Part shown: in pieces, positions 51,923 to 60,331 of the stretch
How positions within the stretch are numbered: the first letter of the stretch is position 1
Layout: each line of letters starts with the position of its first letter
Made by a program: the position numbers and the translations under genes
DNA from: Corynebacterium mycetoides
GTDB lineage: Bacteria; Actinomycetota; Actinomycetes; Mycobacteriales; Mycobacteriaceae
Assembly (NCBI RefSeq): GCF_900103625.1
Contig: NZ_LT629700.1
Location: 124,001 to 188,000, forward strand
Reading direction: 5' to 3'
DNA length: 64,000 bases
The notes under the pieces: model-generated
Told to the model about the DNA's origin: nothing
The model's input: the letters and a program-made list of their open reading frames with translations, nothing else
The model's database searches: none

Positions 51923-53341
51923 ATGAGACTCGCTCTGGTTACAGGCGCAACCGGATTCATCGGACAGCGCGTCGTCGTCGAACTCGTGGACCACGGGTGG
52001 GAGGTGCGCTGCCTGTGCCGCAGCCGCGATAAGGCTATGGCCATGCCGTGGGCTGACCGGGTGGAGTCCGGGGAGGTCGAGATCGTCGAGGGCGACGCCG
52101 GGGAGCGCGCTGACGTCGAGCGTGCCCTCGACGGCGTCGATTGCGCATGGTACCTGCTGCACTCGATGTCCTCCGGCAGCGGGTTCGCGGAGCAGGAGGC
52201 GGCGATGGCGCGCCAGTTCGGCGAGGTGGCGGCGGAGAAGTCGGTGAGCCGCATCGTGTACCTGGGCGGGCTGCACCCCGAAGGGCCGGAGGCCGAGGGC
52301 ATGTCGGAGCACCTCGCCTCCCGGGGCCGGGTCGGCGAGGAGCTGCGGGCGGCGGGCGTGCCGACGGCCGCGCTGCAGGCCGGCGTCGTCATCGGCGACG
52401 GCTCGCTCTCCTTCGAGCTGCTGCGCCACGTGTCCGAGCGCGTGCCCGCCTTCGCGGCGCCGCGCTGGATCACCAACCGCATCACGCCGATCTCGGTGCG
52501 CGACGCCGTGCACTACCTCGTCGCCGCGGCCGATTTGCCGCCCGAGCACGACCGGGCCTTCGACATCGGCGGGCCCGACACGATGCCGTACGTGGACATG
52601 ATGCAGCGCTACACGCAGGTCGTGGGGGTCAACCGCCGGCCTTTCCTGGCCGCCCCGATCATGACGCGGCGGCTCGCCTCGTTCGGCCTGTCTCTGCTCA
52701 CGCCCTTGTCCATGCGCGAAATCCTGCCGATCTTCGACAGCGTCTCCTCCGACACCGTGCTCAAGGAGCGGGACCTGGAGGCTCTCGTGGGCACCCCCGA
52801 GGGCGGCAACCAGACCTTCGACGAGGCCGTCGCGGTGGCCGCGCAGGGGACGAACCCGGGGCGCTACGGCAAGATCGCCACGACGGTCCACCTCGCCGTG
52901 CTGGCGACCGCGATCGCGGGCTCGCTGCTCACGGACCCGGATTCGCGCCGCTACAAGCGCCTGAGAAAGCCTTCCTGGCAACCCCCGGCCGCGGCGTTTC
53001 CCCTCGTGTGGACCCTGCTCTACGTTGACCTCGCGGTGATCTCGTCGACGACCATCGCGGACTCGCTGGAAGCGGGCGAGCCGGCTGCGGCGCGGGCGGA
53101 CGCGGCGGCGCTGGCCGGCAACCTGGTGCTCAACGCCGGGTGGAGCGGGGTGTTCTTCCGCTCCCACAGGCGGGGTGTGGCCGCCGCGTGGGCGGCGGCG
53201 CTCACCGCGTCCTCCGCAGACCTGGTGAGGCGCGCGTACCGGCGCTCACCCACCCGCGCCGCGCTGCTGGCGCCCTACCCGCTGTGGTGCGCGTTCGCGA
53301 CCGCGCTGACGGCGCGGATCGCGCGTCTCAACCGTTCCTGA
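51923..53341 (+). CDS. Fusion of an NAD(P)-binding SDR domain and a TspO/MBR domain
   Basis: 472 aa. Residues 1-330 are an atypical extended SDR: GATGFIGQ (8-15), ALQAGVVIGDGSLSFELLRH near 152, GGPDTMPYVDM near 215, no catalytic YxxxK obvious, as in NDUFA9/complex-I-like proteins. From about 342 begins a TspO/MBR-like membrane part: RRYKRLRKPSWQPPAAAFP and later NLVLNAGWSGVFF. The TspO half is shorter and less tryptophan-rich than the family. Next to a photolyase and carotenoid genes, a light or redox role is plausible. Confidence 0.85.
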   Translation: MRLALVTGATGFIGQRVVVELVDHGWEVRCLCRSRDKAMAMPWADRVESGEVEIVEGDAGERADVERALDGVDCAWYLLHSMSSGSGFAEQEAAMARQFGEVAAEKSVSRIVYLGGLHPEGPEAEGMSEHLASRGRVGEELRAAGVPTAALQAGVVIGDGSLSFELLRHVSERVPAFAAPRWITNRITPISVRDAVHYLVAAADLPPEHDRAFDIGGPDTMPYVDMMQRYTQVVGVNRRPFLAAPIMTRRLASFGLSLLTPLSMREILPIFDSVSSDTVLKERDLEALVGTPEGGNQTFDEAVAVAAQGTNPGRYGKIATTVHLAVLATAIAGSLLTDPDSRRYKRLRKPSWQPPAAAFPLVWTLLYVDLAVISSTTIADSLEAGEPAAARADAAALAGNLVLNAGWSGVFFRSHRRGVAAAWAAALTASSADLVRRAYRRSPTRAALLAPYPLWCAFATALTARIARLNRS

Positions 53342-54617
53342 TGTCGTCGTAGGCGGCCAGGGCCGCGCGCCGCGACTGCGCGACGTCCACCATCGGCTCC
53401 GGGTAGAGCGGGGTGTTGACCTCCGGGACCCAGCGGCGGACGTAGTCGCCGTGCGGGTCGAACTTCTCCGCCTGGGTCAGCGGGTTGAACACCCGGAAGT
53501 AGGGGGCGGCGTCGTCGCCGGATCCGGCGACCCACTGCCAGTTGAAGGCGTTGGAGGCCTCGTCGGCGTCGACAAGCGTGTCCCAGAACCACTCCTCGCC
53601 GTGGCGCCAGTGGATGCCCAGGTTCTTCGTCAGCCAGGAGCCCGCCACCATGCGCACCCGGTTGTGCATCCGGCCGGCGGCCCACAGTTCGCGCATGCCG
53701 GCGTCGACAAGCGGGACGCCGGTGCGCCCCGACTGCCAGGCCGCGAGGTCGTCCGGAACCTCGCCCGGCGTCCACTCCCAGTCGAAGCGGTCGAACTGGG
53801 GTCGCACGTTGCGCGTCGCCATATCCGGCACGTGGTAGAAGCGGTGCCACGCGAAGTCACGCCACACGAGCTGGCGCAGGAAGGACCACGCCCCGGCTTC
53901 CGCGGCGGCGTGCCACACGGCGGCCGGGCTGATCTCCCCGAAGCGCAGGTGCGGTGACAGCCCGGAGGTGAGCCCGGCCAGCGCGTCGTTGTCGTAGGCC
54001 TCTCCCGCCGCAATCTCCGCCAGGAAGGCGCTGAGGCGCTGCTCGGCGGCGGACTCGCCTGGGGTGTTGTGCTCAGCGAGCGAGGCAGCCCACGACGGTA
54101 CAGCGTCCCGCGGCGGCGCGACCGGTTCGACGCCGGCCGGGGTCAGGCCGGGCGCGGGCTGGGGCGTGGGAGGGGCGTCGCCAAGCAGCGACTGCATAGC
54201 CTTGAAAAACGGGGTGAAGACCCGGTAGGGCCCGCCGGCGCCCGTGCGGACCTCCCACGGCTCGGCGAGGAGGAACCCGGGGTGCGTCACTGCGCCTGTG
54301 GCCTCCTTGATCTCCGCGTCGACCTCGATGAGGCGGTAGCGGCGGTTCCACGTCACCTCGGCGCCCAACTCGCGGGCGAGCGCCGGCACGACCTCGCGCG
54401 GGTCGCCCGCAACCTCGATGAGCGGGGCGGAAAGGGATCCGCGCAGGGAATCGAGGCTGCGGCGCTGCCACCACGCGGCCGCAGCGCCCAGGGGACGCCC
54501 GACAGTCTCGTGGACGAATAGGCAGACCACCTCACCGCGCTCCGCCGCCCATGTGAGAGCCGCGTTGTCGGCGATCCTGAGGTCGTCGCGGAACCAGACG
54601 AGAGTGCGAGTTGCCAT
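53328..54617 (-). CDS. phr: Class I CPD photolyase
   Basis: Blue-light repair of cyclobutane pyrimidine dimers. 429 aa, typical for class I photolyase. N-terminal alpha/beta antenna domain (TLVWFRDDLRIADNAAL, residues 4-20); C-terminal FAD domain with VWRDFAWHRFYHVPDM, GVPLVDAGMRELWAAGRMHNRVRM and WFWDTLVDADEASNAFNWQWVAGSGDDAAPYFRVFNP. The Trp residues of the electron-transfer chain are present. ATG is 8 nt from a TAAGAT box. It converges with the TspO fusion (14 bp overlap). Confidence 0.95.
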   Translation of the reverse strand: MATRTLVWFRDDLRIADNAALTWAAERGEVVCLFVHETVGRPLGAAAAWWQRRSLDSLRGSLSAPLIEVAGDPREVVPALARELGAEVTWNRRYRLIEVDAEIKEATGAVTHPGFLLAEPWEVRTGAGGPYRVFTPFFKAMQSLLGDAPPTPQPAPGLTPAGVEPVAPPRDAVPSWAASLAEHNTPGESAAEQRLSAFLAEIAAGEAYDNDALAGLTSGLSPHLRFGEISPAAVWHAAAEAGAWSFLRQLVWRDFAWHRFYHVPDMATRNVRPQFDRFDWEWTPGEVPDDLAAWQSGRTGVPLVDAGMRELWAAGRMHNRVRMVAGSWLTKNLGIHWRHGEEWFWDTLVDADEASNAFNWQWVAGSGDDAAPYFRVFNPLTQAEKFDPHGDYVRRWVPEVNTPLYPEPMVDVAQSRRAALAAYDDIRNG

Positions 54618-54727
54618 CGGGAGACATCTTAGGCGCCCGGCGTTAATGTACGGCACTGGGAACTAAAGCTGCTCCCGCGTCGTTATAGAGCGTGTACTGA
54701 AAAACAAAGGAAAGGAAACCGGGGATA

Positions 54728-55537
54728 GTGAAAAGCAACAACCCTGTTTTGACCCGCCTCCCGCAGGCGGGTGCCGAGGCGGGCTACGGGTACCAGCAGG
54801 GCTACCAGCCTGGATACCAGCAGCCTTACAATCCGGCCGAAACAACCCGCCCGATGACGGTCGATGACGTTGTCACCAAGACCGGCATCACCCTCGCCGT
54901 CATCGTCGCGTTCGCGCTGCTCAACTTCGGCATCGCGCTTGCCGGGCGCCCCGACCTCGCGGTCATCCTCACCTTTGTCGGAGCGATCGGCGGGTTCATC
55001 ACCGTGCTCGTCCACGCCTTCGGCAAGAAGTTCGGCTCCCGCACCGTCACGCTGGTCTACGCCGCGTTCGAGGGCCTCTTCGTCGGCGGCTTCTCGCTCA
55101 TCCTCTCCGGCTGGATGGTGGGCGGGACGGATGCCGGGGCGATGATCTTCCAGGCCATCCTCGGCACCGTGGGCGTGTTCATGGGCATGCTGTACGTGTA
55201 CAAGACCGGCGCCGTGCGCGTCACGCCGCGCTTCAACCGCATCCTCACCGGCGCCATCTTCGGTGTCGCGATCATGGCCCTGGGCAACCTGGTGTTGTTC
55301 CTGTTCACCGGCGCGAGCCCGCTTCGCGACGGCGGTCCGCTGTCCATCGTCTTCGGCGTGGTGTGCATCGTCCTCGCCGCCCTGTCCTTCCTCCAGGACT
55401 TCGACCTCGCTGACCGCCTCGTGCGCACCGGCGCGCCGGCCCAAATGGCGTGGGGTGTCGCCCTCGGCCTCGCCGTCACCCTCGTGTGGCTCTACACCGA
55501 GATCCTCCGCCTGCTGTCCTACGTCAACCGGGACTAA
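54728..55537 (+). CDS. Bax inhibitor-1/YccA-like membrane protein (DUF1664-type)
   Basis: 269 aa. A Gln/Tyr/Pro-rich N-terminus (YGYQQGYQPGYQQPYNP) precedes seven membrane segments of the Bax inhibitor-1-like fold: TVDDVVTKTGITLAVIVAFA, FEGLFVGGFSLILSGW, LYVYKTGAVRVTPRFNRI, and LDFDLADR-like loop (QDFDLADRLV near 227). Function in bacteria unclear; possible ion leak or protease modulator. GTG start with GGAAAGGAAACCGGGG upstream. A terminator follows. Confidence 0.87.
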   Translation: MKSNNPVLTRLPQAGAEAGYGYQQGYQPGYQQPYNPAETTRPMTVDDVVTKTGITLAVIVAFALLNFGIALAGRPDLAVILTFVGAIGGFITVLVHAFGKKFGSRTVTLVYAAFEGLFVGGFSLILSGWMVGGTDAGAMIFQAILGTVGVFMGMLYVYKTGAVRVTPRFNRILTGAIFGVAIMALGNLVLFLFTGASPLRDGGPLSIVFGVVCIVLAALSFLQDFDLADRLVRTGAPAQMAWGVALGLAVTLVWLYTEILRLLSYVNRD

Positions 55538-55558
55538 TCCCGCGGCAAGGCAAAAAGA

Positions 55559-55595
55559 ATCCCGCGCGGTCTGCACGACCTGCGCGGGATTTTTG
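55559..55595 (+). terminator. Rho-independent terminator after the Bax inhibitor gene
   Basis: ATCCCGCGC pairs with GCGCGGGAT around a 16-nt loop, followed by TTTT; AAAAA upstream makes it partly bidirectional, serving the converging lipoprotein gene as well. Confidence 0.85.
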
Positions 55596-55629
55596 CTGCC
55601 AGGGTGTAGCCCGGCAGTACTGGCTGGAC

Positions 55630-56154
55630 CTAGTACTGGCTCTCCGGGTTCACGGAGATGCCGTCGACGGTCACGGTGGTGAACTGCATCTTGCCGTTGA
55701 CGTCCTGCGGGTTGCTCAGCACGATCTGGATGTCCTCTTCGCGGCGGTCCGGGTCGACGGTGACGCGGGTTCCGGTGCCGGAGGCGATGGAGTCGGTCCA
55801 CTCGGTCCAGGAAATCTCCTCGACGAAGTCGTTCTCATCCTGGCACGCGAGCACGATGCGATCCGGCTCCGTGCCTTGATCCTTGCCGCAGTTCGTGTAG
55901 GTCGGCTGCTCAGCGCCCGCCGCGGCGGTGCTCGTCGCGGCACGCGCGGAGGATGCCTGCGCGACGTTGGAGCGGGTCGCCGACGCCTGCGTCTCCTGGC
56001 CCGAGCCCGCGAGGGAATCGGGGTTCTGGCTGGTCGCGGTGTCGACCTTGTTGCCGGAGTCGACCTGGTGGGGAGGCGAGCAGGCGGCGAGGCCGAGTGC
56101 GGCCAGAGCGAAGAATCCGGCCGCCGTGGCCTTACGGGTGGTGCTGATGTTCAC
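55630..56154 (-). CDS. Lipoprotein of unknown function
   Basis: 174 aa. Lipobox ALGLAACSPPH near residue 22. After a Ser/Thr/Ala-rich linker, a compact domain with two cysteines (NCGKDQ..., LACQDEND) ends in NPESQY. Starts GTG after AGGAAAGGA. It lies 18 bp after greA on the same strand. Not recognised. Confidence 0.82.
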   Translation of the reverse strand: MNISTTRKATAAGFFALAALGLAACSPPHQVDSGNKVDTATSQNPDSLAGSGQETQASATRSNVAQASSARAATSTAAAGAEQPTYTNCGKDQGTEPDRIVLACQDENDFVEEISWTEWTDSIASGTGTRVTVDPDRREEDIQIVLSNPQDVNGKMQFTTVTVDGISVNPESQY

Positions 56155-56172
56155 GGGTGTGGGTGTCCTTTC

Positions 56173-56697
56173 CTAGGATCGCGCGCGCGGGGTAGCAGCC
56201 TTGTCTGAATCATACGGCTCGGCGGAGACAATGGTGACCGAAATCTCGCGGCCGTTGGGTGCACTGTAGGTGCGGGTCTCGCCCTCGGAGGCGCCGATCA
56301 GGACGGAACCGAGGGGGGAACTCTCGGAGTAGGTCTCCAGATCCTTGTTGTCGGTCGAGGCCGCGCGGGTGCCGATGAGGAAGGTCTCCTTATCGTTTTC
56401 GTCACCGTTGTAGTAGACGTGGACGACGGAACCCACCTGAGCTACGCCCTCGACGACGCCGGAGCGCTCGGTGGTGGCGTTAGCCAGGATCTCGGAGATC
56501 TGCTTGATGCGCGCCTCCTCCTGATCCTGCTGCTCGCGGGCGGCGTCGTAGCCGGCGTTCTCCTTGAGGTCGCCCTCCTCGCGGCGCTCGTTGATTTCTG
56601 CGGCGATGACGGGGCGATTGTCAATGAGCGCCTGGAGTTCGCGCTCGAGCTTCGCCTTCATTTCCGGGGTGATGTACTGCTTTTGGGTCTCAGCCAT
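56173..56697 (-). CDS. greA: Transcription elongation factor GreA
   Basis: Stimulates transcript cleavage by backtracked RNA polymerase. 174 aa, slightly longer than 158 in E. coli because of the actinobacterial extension. N-terminal coiled coil with acidic tip REEGDLKENAGYDAAREQQ near residues 44-62, and FKBP-like C-terminal domain SPLGSVLIGASEGE. ATG at 56697 follows GAAGG. A TAGAAT box at 56737-56742 (minus) would give a ~35-nt leader. Confidence 0.95.
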   Translation of the reverse strand: MAETQKQYITPEMKAKLERELQALIDNRPVIAAEINERREEGDLKENAGYDAAREQQDQEEARIKQISEILANATTERSGVVEGVAQVGSVVHVYYNGDENDKETFLIGTRAASTDNKDLETYSESSPLGSVLIGASEGETRTYSAPNGREISVTIVSAEPYDSDKAATPRARS

Positions 56698-56748
56698 ATG
56701 TTCCAAACCTTCCGTCACGTGCCAATACTGGGCCGAATTCTATCACGC

Positions 56749-57231
56749 TCACCGGGCCGAATACGCCGCGGTGTAGGTCTGCGAGGTGTCCATGTAGAAG
56801 GGGATGTCCTCCGAGCAGCCGTAGATCCGGCCGGACACGGCGGGGTGGCGCACCGGCAGGTCAACGCCGACGTGGATGAGCTCCTCGCCGCCCGCCGGGA
56901 CGATGACTTCTCTGCGGCCGACCTCGGCGAAGTCGTAATCCACGGCGGTGACGATGCAGTAGGTGGGCACGGAGGTGTCGCGGCGGGTGACGTCGATCCA
57001 CAGGCGCGTGGTGTGGTCGTCGATAGCCTCCTGCGTGACAAAGCTCGCGGTGACCGGGACCGCCTGGCGCTGCATGTAAGTGCGAGCCCCGGCGACGATG
57101 ACCAACAGCAGCATGAGCGCCGCCGCGATGGCGAGGACTTTGCCGCCGATGCCTGAGGTGGGGTTGGGCGTTGTGCGGTCCCCGTAGCGGCTGGCGGGGC
57201 GGTCGAGCTCGTTGGTCACGGTGGGGAACAT
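56749..57231 (-). CDS. DUF4307 membrane protein
   Basis: 160 aa. One membrane helix near residues 31-50 (KVLAIAAALMLLLVIVAGA) and an extracytoplasmic beta-rich domain (TRLWIDVTRRDTSVPTYCIV, LPVRHPAVSGRIYGC). Matches DUF4307, an actinobacterial family of unknown role that is linked to mca and greA. Divergent from mca. Confidence 0.85.
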   Translation of the reverse strand: MFPTVTNELDRPASRYGDRTTPNPTSGIGGKVLAIAAALMLLLVIVAGARTYMQRQAVPVTASFVTQEAIDDHTTRLWIDVTRRDTSVPTYCIVTAVDYDFAEVGRREVIVPAGGEELIHVGVDLPVRHPAVSGRIYGCSEDIPFYMDTSQTYTAAYSAR

Positions 57232-57336
57232 CCTCGGCTTGTGGCGGTAACGGCGGTAATGGCGTTAATGACTTTCCCGTCGATAGTACTAAGATGGGCC
57301 CGAGTTCAAGGAATACTAGATGGTTGGAGATGCCGA

Positions 57337-58209
57337 ATGCGCCTGATGGCAGTCCACGCCCACCCCGACGATGAGTCCTCGAAGGGCGCGGCGACGATGG
57401 CACGCTACGCGGCGGAAGGCCACCGCGTGAAGGTGATTACGTGCACCGACGGACAGCGCGGCGACATTCTTAACCCCGCGATGGATCGCCCCGGCGTGCT
57501 GGAAAACATGATGGAGGTGCGCAGGGAGGAGATGGCGCGCGCGGTCGCCGCGCTGGGGATCGAGCACGAGTGGATGGGCTACCAGGATTCGGGGCTTCCC
57601 CAGGGCGACCCGCTTCCGCCGTTGCCCGAGGGGTGTTTCGCGCTCGTCGATACGCGTGAGGCGACGACGTCGCTGGTGGCGGCCATCCGCGAATTCCGCC
57701 CGCACGTGATCATCACCTACGACGAGAACGGCGGCTACCCGCACCCCGACCACCTCAAGGTGCACGAAATTTCCATGGAGGCGTGGGACAAGGCCGGGGA
57801 CCCGGAGTTCGCGCCGGAGGCGGGCGAGCCATGGACCCCGCTGAAGCTGTACTACTCGCACGGGTTCATCCTGCAGCGCATGATGCTGCTGCACGACAGG
57901 CTGCTCGAGCAGGGAAAGCCCAGCCCGTACGGGAACATGATCAAGCGGTGGCAGGAAAACGAGGCCGACGTGATGAGCCGGGTGACCACCCGGATCGAGT
58001 GCAGCGCCTACTTCCCCAACCGTGCCGAGGCGCTCACGGCGCACGCCACGCAGATCGACCCTGCCGGGGCGTTCCTCGCTAGCCCGGTGGAAGACCAGCA
58101 GGCGGTCTGGCCGACTGAGGAGTTCGAGCTCGCACGCACGCGCGTGACAACGCACCTGCCGGAGGACGACCTGTTCGCGGGCCTGGAACAGATGGAGGAT
58201 GACCGATGA
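57337..58209 (+). CDS. mca: Mycothiol S-conjugate amidase
   Basis: Cleaves mycothiol-toxin adducts to export the mercapturate. 290 aa zinc amidase of the MshB/Mca fold. HAHPDDES motif at H7-x-x-P-D-D-E13, DENGGYPHPDHLKVHE near residue 131 (HPDH), and HATQID near 231. GGAG precedes the ATG at 57337; upstream frame is not conserved. Overlaps the next gene by 4 nt. Confidence 0.94.
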   Translation: MRLMAVHAHPDDESSKGAATMARYAAEGHRVKVITCTDGQRGDILNPAMDRPGVLENMMEVRREEMARAVAALGIEHEWMGYQDSGLPQGDPLPPLPEGCFALVDTREATTSLVAAIREFRPHVIITYDENGGYPHPDHLKVHEISMEAWDKAGDPEFAPEAGEPWTPLKLYYSHGFILQRMMLLHDRLLEQGKPSPYGNMIKRWQENEADVMSRVTTRIECSAYFPNRAEALTAHATQIDPAGAFLASPVEDQQAVWPTEEFELARTRVTTHLPEDDLFAGLEQMEDDR

Positions 58210-58493
58210 GCGACATCGCATCCGCCACGATCGCGGTCGTGGCGCAGGCGCCACCGCAGACACCGGTGGGGCCGGAGTTCGGCAAAGCGTCCCCGATCGG
58301 GATGCTCATCATCGTCGCCTTGGCGGTGGTGGTGCTGAGCCTGGGGTACGCTTTCCACCGCCGGCTCTCGCGCTTCAACCGGCGCCGAATGTTCGCCGAA
58401 ACCCACGGTATTGACCCCTTCGACCAGGAGGCTGTGGACAAGGCAATGGCGGAGGCGGGAGTGTCGGACCGCCGCCGCACGCAGTACCTGTAA
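58206..58493 (+). CDS. Small single-pass membrane protein
   Basis: 95 aa. One membrane helix (SPIGMLIIVALAVVVLSLGYA, residues 29-49) then a basic cytoplasmic tail (RRLSRFNRRRMFAETHG). ATG overlaps the mca stop. Conserved next to mca in the genus; function unknown. Confidence 0.8.
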   Translation: MSDIASATIAVVAQAPPQTPVGPEFGKASPIGMLIIVALAVVVLSLGYAFHRRLSRFNRRRMFAETHGIDPFDQEAVDKAMAEAGVSDRRRTQYL

Positions 58494-58545
58494 AGACCTG
58501 TACTTCACGGGACATCACATATGCGCAGAAAAGTAGAGCGGAGGG

Positions 58546-59316
58546 GTGAGCGTGCTGGAGAAAGTCCTCTACCCTCTCTACGAGGCCCGGCTTAAGCGCG
58601 AGCTGCGCGGCAAGAAGCGGCCGCGGCACATCGCCGTGATGGCGGACGGCAACCGCCGCTGGGCGCGCGAGGCGGGGTACACCGATGTGTCCCACGGCCA
58701 CCGCGCCGGCGCCGCGAAGATCGGGGAACTGGTGCGCTGGTCCGCGGAGATGGACATCGACGTCATCACCATCTACCTGCTGTCCACCGAAAACCTGCAG
58801 CGCACCACCGAGGAAGTCGAGCTTCTCTTCGCCATCATCTCCGATGTGGTCAAGGAGCTCGCGGCGGAGGACTACTCCTGCCGTATCAAACTCGTGGGCC
58901 ACCTCGAGCTGCTGCCTGACGACGTCGCGGCGGGCATGCAGCGCTCCGCCGCGGCGACCTCCGAGAAGGGCGGGCTCAGCGTCAACATCGCGGTAGGCTA
59001 CGGCGGGCGCCAAGAGATTGTCGACGCCGTGCGCACCCTGATCGCCGACGAAATCGCCGCCGGCACCCCCGCGGGCGAAATCGCCCGGAAAGTGACCGCC
59101 GAATCGATCGGCGACAACCTCTACACCTCCGGCCAGCCCGACCCCGACCTGGTCATCCGCACCTCAGGCGAGCAGCGGCTGAGCGGCTTTTTGCTGTGGC
59201 AGGCCGCCTATTCCGAAATCTGGTTCACCGACACGTACTGGCCGGCGTTCCGCAAGATCGACTTCCTGCGCGCGCTGCGCGACTACTCCCAGCGCTCGCG
59301 CCGCTTCGGCAAGTAG
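58546..59316 (+). CDS. Z-isoprenyl diphosphate synthase (UppS family, Rv1086-like)
   Basis: 256 aa. Motifs: PRHIAVMADGNRRWA (D34), GHRAGA, TIYLLSTENLQR near 81, VNIAVGYGGR near 146, TSGEQRLSGFLLWQAAY near 206. Context next to mca and coaA-glyA matches the M. tuberculosis Z-FPP synthase Rv1086, which makes short-chain omega,E,Z-FPP for decaprenyl phosphate rather than a full undecaprenyl chain. Chain length cannot be told from sequence alone. GTG start. Confidence 0.88.
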   Translation: MSVLEKVLYPLYEARLKRELRGKKRPRHIAVMADGNRRWAREAGYTDVSHGHRAGAAKIGELVRWSAEMDIDVITIYLLSTENLQRTTEEVELLFAIISDVVKELAAEDYSCRIKLVGHLELLPDDVAAGMQRSAAATSEKGGLSVNIAVGYGGRQEIVDAVRTLIADEIAAGTPAGEIARKVTAESIGDNLYTSGQPDPDLVIRTSGEQRLSGFLLWQAAYSEIWFTDTYWPAFRKIDFLRALRDYSQRSRRFGK

Positions 59317-59320
59317 CCCT

Positions 59321-60244
59321 TCACATTTTGCGCATCCGCACCCGCTCGACTGAGTGGTCGGCGCCTTTGCGCAGCACCAGCGAGGCGCGCACGCGGGTGG
59401 GCAAAATGTTCTCCACCAGGTTCGGCAGGTTGATGGACTGCCAGATTTCGCGGGCCTCGCGAGTCGCGTCGGCATCGCTCAGCTCGGCGAACCTGGCGAA
59501 GTGCGCGCCCGGCTCCTTGAAAGCCGTGGTGCGCAGCTCGAGGAAGCGGTCGATGTACCACTGCTCGATGTGCTCGGTTTTCGCGTCCACGTAGACGGAG
59601 AAATCGAAGAGGTCCGAAATCATGAGCGTCGGGCCTGTTTGCAGGACGTTGAGGCCCTCGATGATGAGGATGTCGGGCTTGTCAACGAGCTGGTGCTCGT
59701 CCGGGATGACGTCGTAAAGCTTGTGCGAGTAGACGGGCGCCTTAAGCCCGCCCGCGCCCGATTTGACGTCGGTGACAAACCGCATGAGGTTGCGGCGGTT
59801 GTAGGACTCGGGGAAGCCCTTGCGGCCCAGCAGGCGGCGCTCGCGCAGCACCGCGGTGGGGTAGAGGAAACCGTCGGTGGTGACCAGGTCCACCCGCGGA
59901 TGGGAATCCCAGCGCTGGAGCAAAACCTGCAGCAGGCGGGCGGTGGTGGACTTGCCGACGGCCACCGAGCCGGCGATGCCGATGATGTACGGCACCCGCA
60001 TCGATTCGCCCAGGAAAGTCGCGGTGGCGGCGTTGAGGCGCTGGGCGGCCTCCACACGCAGGTGGATGAGGCGGGAGATGGGCAGGTAGATGTCCGCGAC
60101 CTCACCTAGATCGATGTTCTCGCCGATGCCGGCGAGACGGGCCAACTCCTCGGAGGTGAGCACCTGGGGCATCGCCGCGCGGCGCTGGCGCCAGTCGTCG
60201 CGGTGGAAGTCAACGTACGGGCTGGAATCGACAGCGCGGGACAT
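59321..60244 (-). CDS. coaA: Pantothenate kinase type I
   Basis: First step of CoA synthesis. 307 aa. Walker [17 protein letters not shown] near residues 89-104, [14 protein letters not shown] near 142, [14 protein letters not shown] near 184. ATG at 60244 gives the expected [14 protein letters not shown]-terminus; ATG at 60253 is in frame and nearer the -10 region. Divergent from glyA. Confidence 0.94.
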   Translation of the reverse strand: MSRAVDSSPYVDFHRDDWRQRRAAMPQVLTSEELARLAGIGENIDLGEVADIYLPISRLIHLRVEAAQRLNAATATFLGESMRVPYIIGIAGSVAVGKSTTARLLQVLLQRWDSHPRVDLVTTDGFLYPTAVLRERRLLGRKGFPESYNRRNLMRFVTDVKSGAGGLKAPVYSHKLYDVIPDEHQLVDKPDILIIEGLNVLQTGPTLMISDLFDFSVYVDAKTEHIEQWYIDRFLELRTTAFKEPGAHFARFAELSDADATREAREIWQSINLPNLVENILPTRVRASLVLRKGADHSVERVRMRKM

Positions 60245-60269
60245 GGGCACCATTGTGTCACCCGCTGCA

Positions 60270-60275
60270 TATACT
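60270..60275 (+). promoter_or_regulatory. Candidate glyA -10 (TATACT), usable both ways
   Basis: TATACT, 56 nt before the glyA GTG. The reverse strand reads TAGTAT one base away and could serve coaA. No convincing -35. Confidence 0.4.
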
Positions 60276-60331
60276 AGCTCGAAAGGCTCCCCGAAAGAGA
60301 CTCCCGAACAAGAAGAAAGGACCCGGATACC

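Noticed and set aside
60276..60331. Glycine riboswitch or T-box before glyA
   Set aside because: The leader is too short and shows no aptamer-like structure.
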